DNA of 64,000 bases from Nemertoderma westbladi (Eukaryota; Xenacoelomorpha; Nemertodermatida; Nemertodermatidae). A program made the position numbers and the translations under genes. The notes below the pieces were generated by a model that worked only from the letters and a program-made list of their open reading frames with translations, was not told the DNA's origin and did not search any database. Below, piece by piece: positions 59,151-64,000 of this stretch. The stretch covers positions 57,430 to 121,429 of the forward strand of contig JAUCBJ010001161.1 in the NCBI GenBank assembly GCA_032718475.1, written 5' to 3'. Every line of letters begins with the position of its first letter. Within the stretch, counting starts at the first letter, position 1.

Positions 59151-61800
59151 GATGCATTGGACAAAATAGACCAAATCTCTAACCGCATCATCCGTTGCCA
59201 CTTCTCATGTTCTGGAAAACTGGCTAAGAAGTTTCCTAAGGTGGTTCTGATTGTGTGCTACTCCCCAACTAGTGTTGCCCCTGTAGAGGAGGTGGAAAAT
59301 TTCTACCACAATCTACAAGCAGCTACTGATGGAGTGGATCAGCATGCATTCTTAACATTCCTGGAAGACTTTAATGCAAGTCTGCATCAATCACCTACAT
59401 CGCCCTGGGTCTATAGCAATAGTGTCAACCGAAATTCCGCCCATCTTCAGGATTTTATCTCTGGAAATGGATTGTGTTCGGCTGAACCCAGTTCAAGAAG
59501 CGAACTGGAAAGCTATGGACTCGTAGTGGAACCAGTGGTCACAAGTCCCAGATAGACCATATTCTGTTTCGTAGGAAGTACAGGAGCTCTATACAAGACT
59601 GTAATGCATTTACACTTCGACCCTTCTCCAGTGATCACCGCCTTATTGTGGCCAAGGTAAGACTTAGTCTGCGTGCTAGCAGAACAACCAAATCTGCACC
59701 GCCGCGGCATGACTGGTCCTCTCTGTTGCAACAGCCAAGTGTGAGATCCAGCTTCACACTACAGCTGAGCAACAGGTATGAGGTTCTTGCCTCTGAGGCT
59801 GCAGATCACTGTGAGGTCTATACTGCCTTCACAGAGGCAGTTAAGTTAGCAGCTGCAGAAACAGTTCCTGTATACCCCCGAAACAGGAAACGGGCCCCCT
59901 GGACTGACAACAAAATCCAGAAGGGCCGAAATTACATATAAGGCGCAGAAAGAGTCCCGACTCAAACAGACTACAGCGGCCAAGAATGCAGTTAAGGCTG
60001 CATCTAGGTCCCTGAACAGGCAGTACTCTGTTAATCTACAGGAGCTAATAAACCAACAGGTTGATGCCATCAATGATGCCGACGACAGCAGGCAATCAAC
60101 CCAGGCATGGAAATCGATCAACTTGCTTACTGGACGGAAAAGCCAACCAACCACCAAGGTTAAGGCTGAAACACCAGCCGATCGCCTTAATGGTTGGAAG
60201 GCCCACTTTGAAAAGCTCCTCAATAATGACAATCCTGATAACTTTATAGAAGTAAAAGTGTCTGAGTCTGTACTCCCAGATATTCCCATTGGCGATATCT
60301 CCTTTGCAGAAGTGAAGGCTGCTGCAAAAAGCCCTAAGACCAATCGTGCCAGTGGAGTAGATGGTGTTCCCCCTGAGGTCTTTAAAATACCTGAGTGTTT
60401 AAAGCTCAGCTATCCCATCATAGTAGACATGTACCGAACAACAAGAGTCCCACAAGAAATGAAAACAAATAAGTTGGTGCCAGTTCCCAAGAAGGGCAAC
60501 CTAACACTCTATGGTTCTTTTCGGGGAATCTCATTGATCTCGATTGCTGCAAAGCTATACAATAGATTTCTATTAAATCGCATCAGGGATCCCATTGAGA
60601 GACTGCTCCGTGGAAATCAGAATGGGTTCCTTAAAGGTCGTGGGACCATGGAACCCATTTTGGCACTTAGAAGGATAATTGATGAGTTATCGAAAAAGAA
60701 AGACAGGCATCTGGCTGTTATCTTTGTTGACTTCTTCAAGGCCTTTGATTCGGTCTCCCACTCACGTATGTTCAGCATACTTTCATTATATGGGATTCTT
60801 GATGAAATTATTGCAGCAATCAGATCAGTATACGATGGTTCGACAACATTTGTGTCTACTGTTGATGGTGTCACAGAACCATTCGAAGTGTTATGGGGCG
60901 TCCTCCAGAGAGACACACTTGCACCATTCTTGTTCATAATTGTGGTTGACTATGTTCTACGCATGTCCTTAGATCATCATAATGATGATGGGGTGATGAT
61001 AACTCCACCTACTGGCTCCAGAAGTTGAGGAAATCCTGCCAAGTACCTAACTGATCTAGACGTTGCTGATAACTTAGGAGTACTCTCAGAACATGCTGCT
61101 TCTAGTGTTGGTCTTTTTATTAACTCCAGAAAGACCAACATTTTGACAGTTAACTTTGAAAGCTATCAGCAAGTCTCTGATCGGATGAGCATAAGCTCAA
61201 AGGATGGTATGCTTGAGCATGTGGACGACTTCTGTTACCTGGGATCATGGATCCGGAAGTCAGGTGAGGACCTTCGAATACGTAAGGGAAAGGCATGGGC
61301 AGCCTTGAATAGGCTTTCCAGGATTTGGAAGTCACCGAGAATTAATCGGAAACTTAAGGTCCGATTATTTAGAGCAGCAGTAGTTCCAGTACTCTTCTAT
61401 GGGAGTCCATGCTGGGCTCTAACTTCTGAGGACACCAAATCTCTGGATGGCACATTCACAAGAATGCTACGCCGGGTTCATTGTGTCAAGTACACTGACA
61501 CATCTCCAACCAGATACTATATAACATTGGAGGTGTCTCATTGGTTCCCCCAAGCTTGACGCTAGAACAAAATCGCCTCCGCTTTGCAGGACATTGCTTT
61601 CGCCGTGTGGACCAGCCAGTGAATAATCTTGTACTTTGGCAGCCTCATGGAGTGAATAAGCACGCGGACAGCCCATGACTTTCTTGAGACGCATCTTAAA
61701 GGACATTGGCCTTGAAGATGCTGATGTCATGGGTGATAGGGAGTTGTGGCGGTGCAATTTTGTCGATAAGCCGGCACAGCATTCTTAAAAATGCAGCTGC
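59150..61800 (+). pseudogene. LINE lineage B, decayed copy with endonuclease and RT
   Basis: 59157-59555 holds the later part of an APE-type endonuclease (VLIVCYSPTS, then FLEDFNA where GDFNA is usual). 59560-59941 continues it in another frame. The RT frame is 60123-61028, with SGVDGVPPEVFK, GNQNGFLKGRGTMEP and VIFVDFFKAFDSVS. It ends at a TGA at 61026. Shortly after, the catalytic FADD reads VADN, and about 50 bp are missing relative to the copy at 63.24 kb. 61143-61559 carries the C-terminal YLGSWIRKSG and FYGSPCWAL blocks, and the tail reaches about 61775. The family resembles RTE/Proto2-like LINEs; clade assignment is tentative. Not functional. Confidence 0.88.
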
Positions 61801-62235
61801 AATGCAGCATGCCGATCCTAGTAGTTATGGAGTGGTTCAAAGTTGAATCGGAGGATGTCATTGTTGGCATCATTGTAAGTCTGGCAGGGGAAACTCACCC
61901 TTTCTTAATACTTTCTTGCTATGCGCCAGATAGTAGCAAGGGTATGATTGAATATGCAAAATATCTTGGTAGACTTGAGGCCCTCATATCTGAATACAAC
62001 ACAGCAACTCCCATTATATTAGCCGATACTAACGCTGAGCAGCGGTGATTTGCAAGTTAATAGATATGTTGCTCACATTCCCTCCACATGTGGGTGGACA
62101 CTGGACACATGGCTTCATAGTATGAGTCTCTAGCTATTGATACATTCACTGACTATTTTTCTGGCCCCTGCCTAACTTTCCGAGGCAACGTTGTCTCTTA
62201 TATTGACCATATCCTCGTCCCCACTTATTTCTCTG
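61791..62235 (+). pseudogene. Endonuclease fragment of a different LINE
   Basis: 61791-62048 encodes FLILSCYAPDSS and IILADTNAE, the core of an APE-like endonuclease. After a TGA, another frame at about 62146-62270 gives YIDHILVP, the usual C-terminal catalytic block. It does not match the endonuclease of the copy at 59.2 kb, so it comes from another lineage. It ends against the RT of the next entry. Confidence 0.65.
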
Positions 62236-62239
62236 ATAG

Positions 62240-64000
62240 TGTTATCAGGGGCATCAGGGTTATCAGTGTTATCAGGCATGGAAATCGATCAATCTGCTTA
62301 CTGGGCGGAAAAGCCAACCAACCACCAAGGTTAAGGCTGAATCACCAGCCGATCGCCTCAATGGTTGGAAAGCCCACTTTGAAAAGCTCCTCAATAATGA
62401 CAGGGTATTGCCTGATAACTTTATAGAAGTAAAAGTGTCTGAGTCTGTACTCCCAGATATTCCCATTGGCGATATCTCCTTTGCAGAAGTGAATGCTGCT
62501 GCAAAGAGCATTAAGACCAATCGTGCCAGTGGAGTAGATGGTGTTCCCCCTGAGGTCTTTAAAATACCTGAGTGTTTAAAGCTCATCTATCCCATCATAG
62601 TAGACATGTACCGTACAACAAGAGTCCCACAAGAAATGAAAACAAATAAGTTGGTGCCAGTTCCCAAGAAAGGCAACCTAACACTCTATGGTTCTTTTCG
62701 GGGAATCTCATTGATCTCGATTGCTGCAAAACTATACAATAGAATTCTATTAAATCGCATCAGGGATCCCATTGAGAGACTGCTACGTGGAAATCAGAAT
62801 GGGTTCCGTAAAGGTCGTGGGACCATGGAGCCCATTTTGGCACTTAGAAGGATAATTGAAGAATTATCAAAAAAGAAAGACAGGCATCTGGCTGTTATCT
62901 TTGTTGACTTCTTCAAGGCCTTTGATTCAGTCTCTCGCTCACGTATGTTCAGCATACTTTCATTATATGGGATTCCTGATGAAATTATTGCAGCAATCAG
63001 ATCAGTATACGATGGTTCAACAACATTTGTGTCTACTGTTGACGGTGACACAGAACCATTTGAAGTGTTATGGGGCGTCCTCCAAGGAGACACACTTGCA
63101 CCATTCTTGTTCATTATTGTGGTTGACTATGTTCTACGCATGTCCTTAGATCATCATAATGATGATGGGGTGATGATAACTCCACCTACTGGCTCCAGAA
63201 GTCGAGGAAATCCTGCCAAGTACCTAACTGATCTAGACTTTGCTGATGACTTAGGAGTACTCTCAGAATCATTAGAGGGAGCCCAGCGGCTCCTCAGCTC
63301 ATTAGAACATGCTGCTTCTAGTGTTGGTCTTTTTATTAACTCCAGAAAGACCAAAATTCTGACAGTTAACTTTGAAAGTCCTCAGCAAGTCTCTGATCGG
63401 ATGAGCATAAGCTCAAAGGATGGTATGCTTGAGCATGTGGACGACTTCTGTTACCTGGGATCATGGATCCGGAAGTCAGGTGAGGACCTTCGAATACGTA
63501 AGGGAAAGGCATGGGCAGCCTTGAATAGGCTTTCCAGGATTTGGAAGTCACCTAGAATTAATCGGAAACTTAAGGTCCGATTATTTAGAGCAGCAGTAGT
63601 TCCAGTACTCCTCTACGGGAGTCCATGCTGGGCTCTAACTGCTGATGACACCAAATCTCTGGATGGCACATTCACAAGAATGCTACGCCGGGTACATTGT
63701 GTCAAGTACAATGCACACATCTCCAACCAGACACTATATAACATTGGAGGTGTCTCATTGGTTCCCCCAAGCTTGACACTAGAACAAAATCGGCTCCGCT
63801 TTGCAGGACATTGCTTTCGCCGTGAGGACCAGCCAGTGCATAATCTTGTACTTTGGCAGCCTCATGGAGTGAATAAGCATGGTGGACAACCCATGACTTT
63901 CTTGAGACGCATCTTAAAGGACACTGGCCTTGAAGATGCGGATGATCTAGCAAATGTCATGGGTGATAGGGAGTTGTGGCGGTGCGATTTTGTCGATAAG
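62240..64000 (+). CDS. LINE lineage B reverse transcriptase, open to the window edge (partial)
   Basis: From 62276 the frame is open for 575 codons to 64000, and the last TAG before it is at 62237-62239. The order is SGVDGVPPEV, GNQNGFRKGRGTMEP, VIFVDFFKAFDSVS (motif A), GVLQGDTLAPF, then LDFADDLGV (catalytic motif C). After that come FINSRKTKIL, YLGSWIRKSG, LYGSPCWAL and the LINE C-terminal region. All catalytic residues missing in the decayed copy are present here. There is no start codon with its own endonuclease: the upstream 450 bp come from another LINE, so it is 5'-truncated or chimeric. In a complete element this domain would reverse-transcribe LINE RNA at the nicked target. Confidence 0.85.

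Overview
This is nuclear DNA from a multicellular animal, not a prokaryote. The evidence is a spliced secreted Ly6/uPAR-type gene, a BEL/Pao LTR retrotransposon, several LINE lineages, a tRNA-derived SINE, rolling-circle-type repeats and microsatellites. The mix of a very large BEL element, Helentron-like repeats with a tandem core, and a SINE with a CTTTGAG/GCGCTTT-type tail suggests a marine invertebrate, perhaps a mollusc. That placement is inference. Almost the whole window is accessory DNA; the only convincing host gene is at 5333-5959.

Layout. 1-5.1 kb: decayed reverse transcriptases of two LINE-like lineages, a 91-bp tandem duplication, a fold-back element and a 30-bp minisatellite. 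5.3-6.1 kb: a two-exon gene for a 101-residue three-finger (LU) protein. 6290-24833: one complete 18.5-kb BEL/Pao element on the minus strand, with 1214-bp LTRs, TG...CA ends and a 5-bp target duplication AAGTA. In its own sense it holds a repeat-rich leader, gag-protease, RT/RNase H/integrase in another frame, and then an unexpected third coding region of about 1.4 thousand codons with zinc-knuckle motifs before the 3' LTR. The pol and third regions carry in-frame stops, so this copy is dead.

25.2-56.4 kb: a cluster of 16 copies and several fragments of one non-autonomous repeat. Its ends look like a Helitron2/Helentron derivative (HINE): a subterminal inverted repeat, a hairpin next to a CTAG/CTCG end, and flanks that are always T. 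Its core is a tandem array of 150-bp monomers, each carrying an X-box-like palindrome (best form GTTACCATGGTAAC). Two TA-flanked elements with CAGTCC terminal inverted repeats interrupt the array (31180-36083 and 50041-55723). A 5.3-kb block is duplicated in tandem and looks identical, apart from one 289-bp deletion.

56.4-64 kb: a 163-bp tandem repeat, a tRNA-derived SINE, a decayed LINE (59.15-61.8 kb), an endonuclease fragment of a different LINE, and the RT of a second copy of the first LINE. That RT is open for 575 codons and runs off the window.

Most short open frames between 25 and 56 kb are accidental reading through the repeat monomers and are not annotated as genes.
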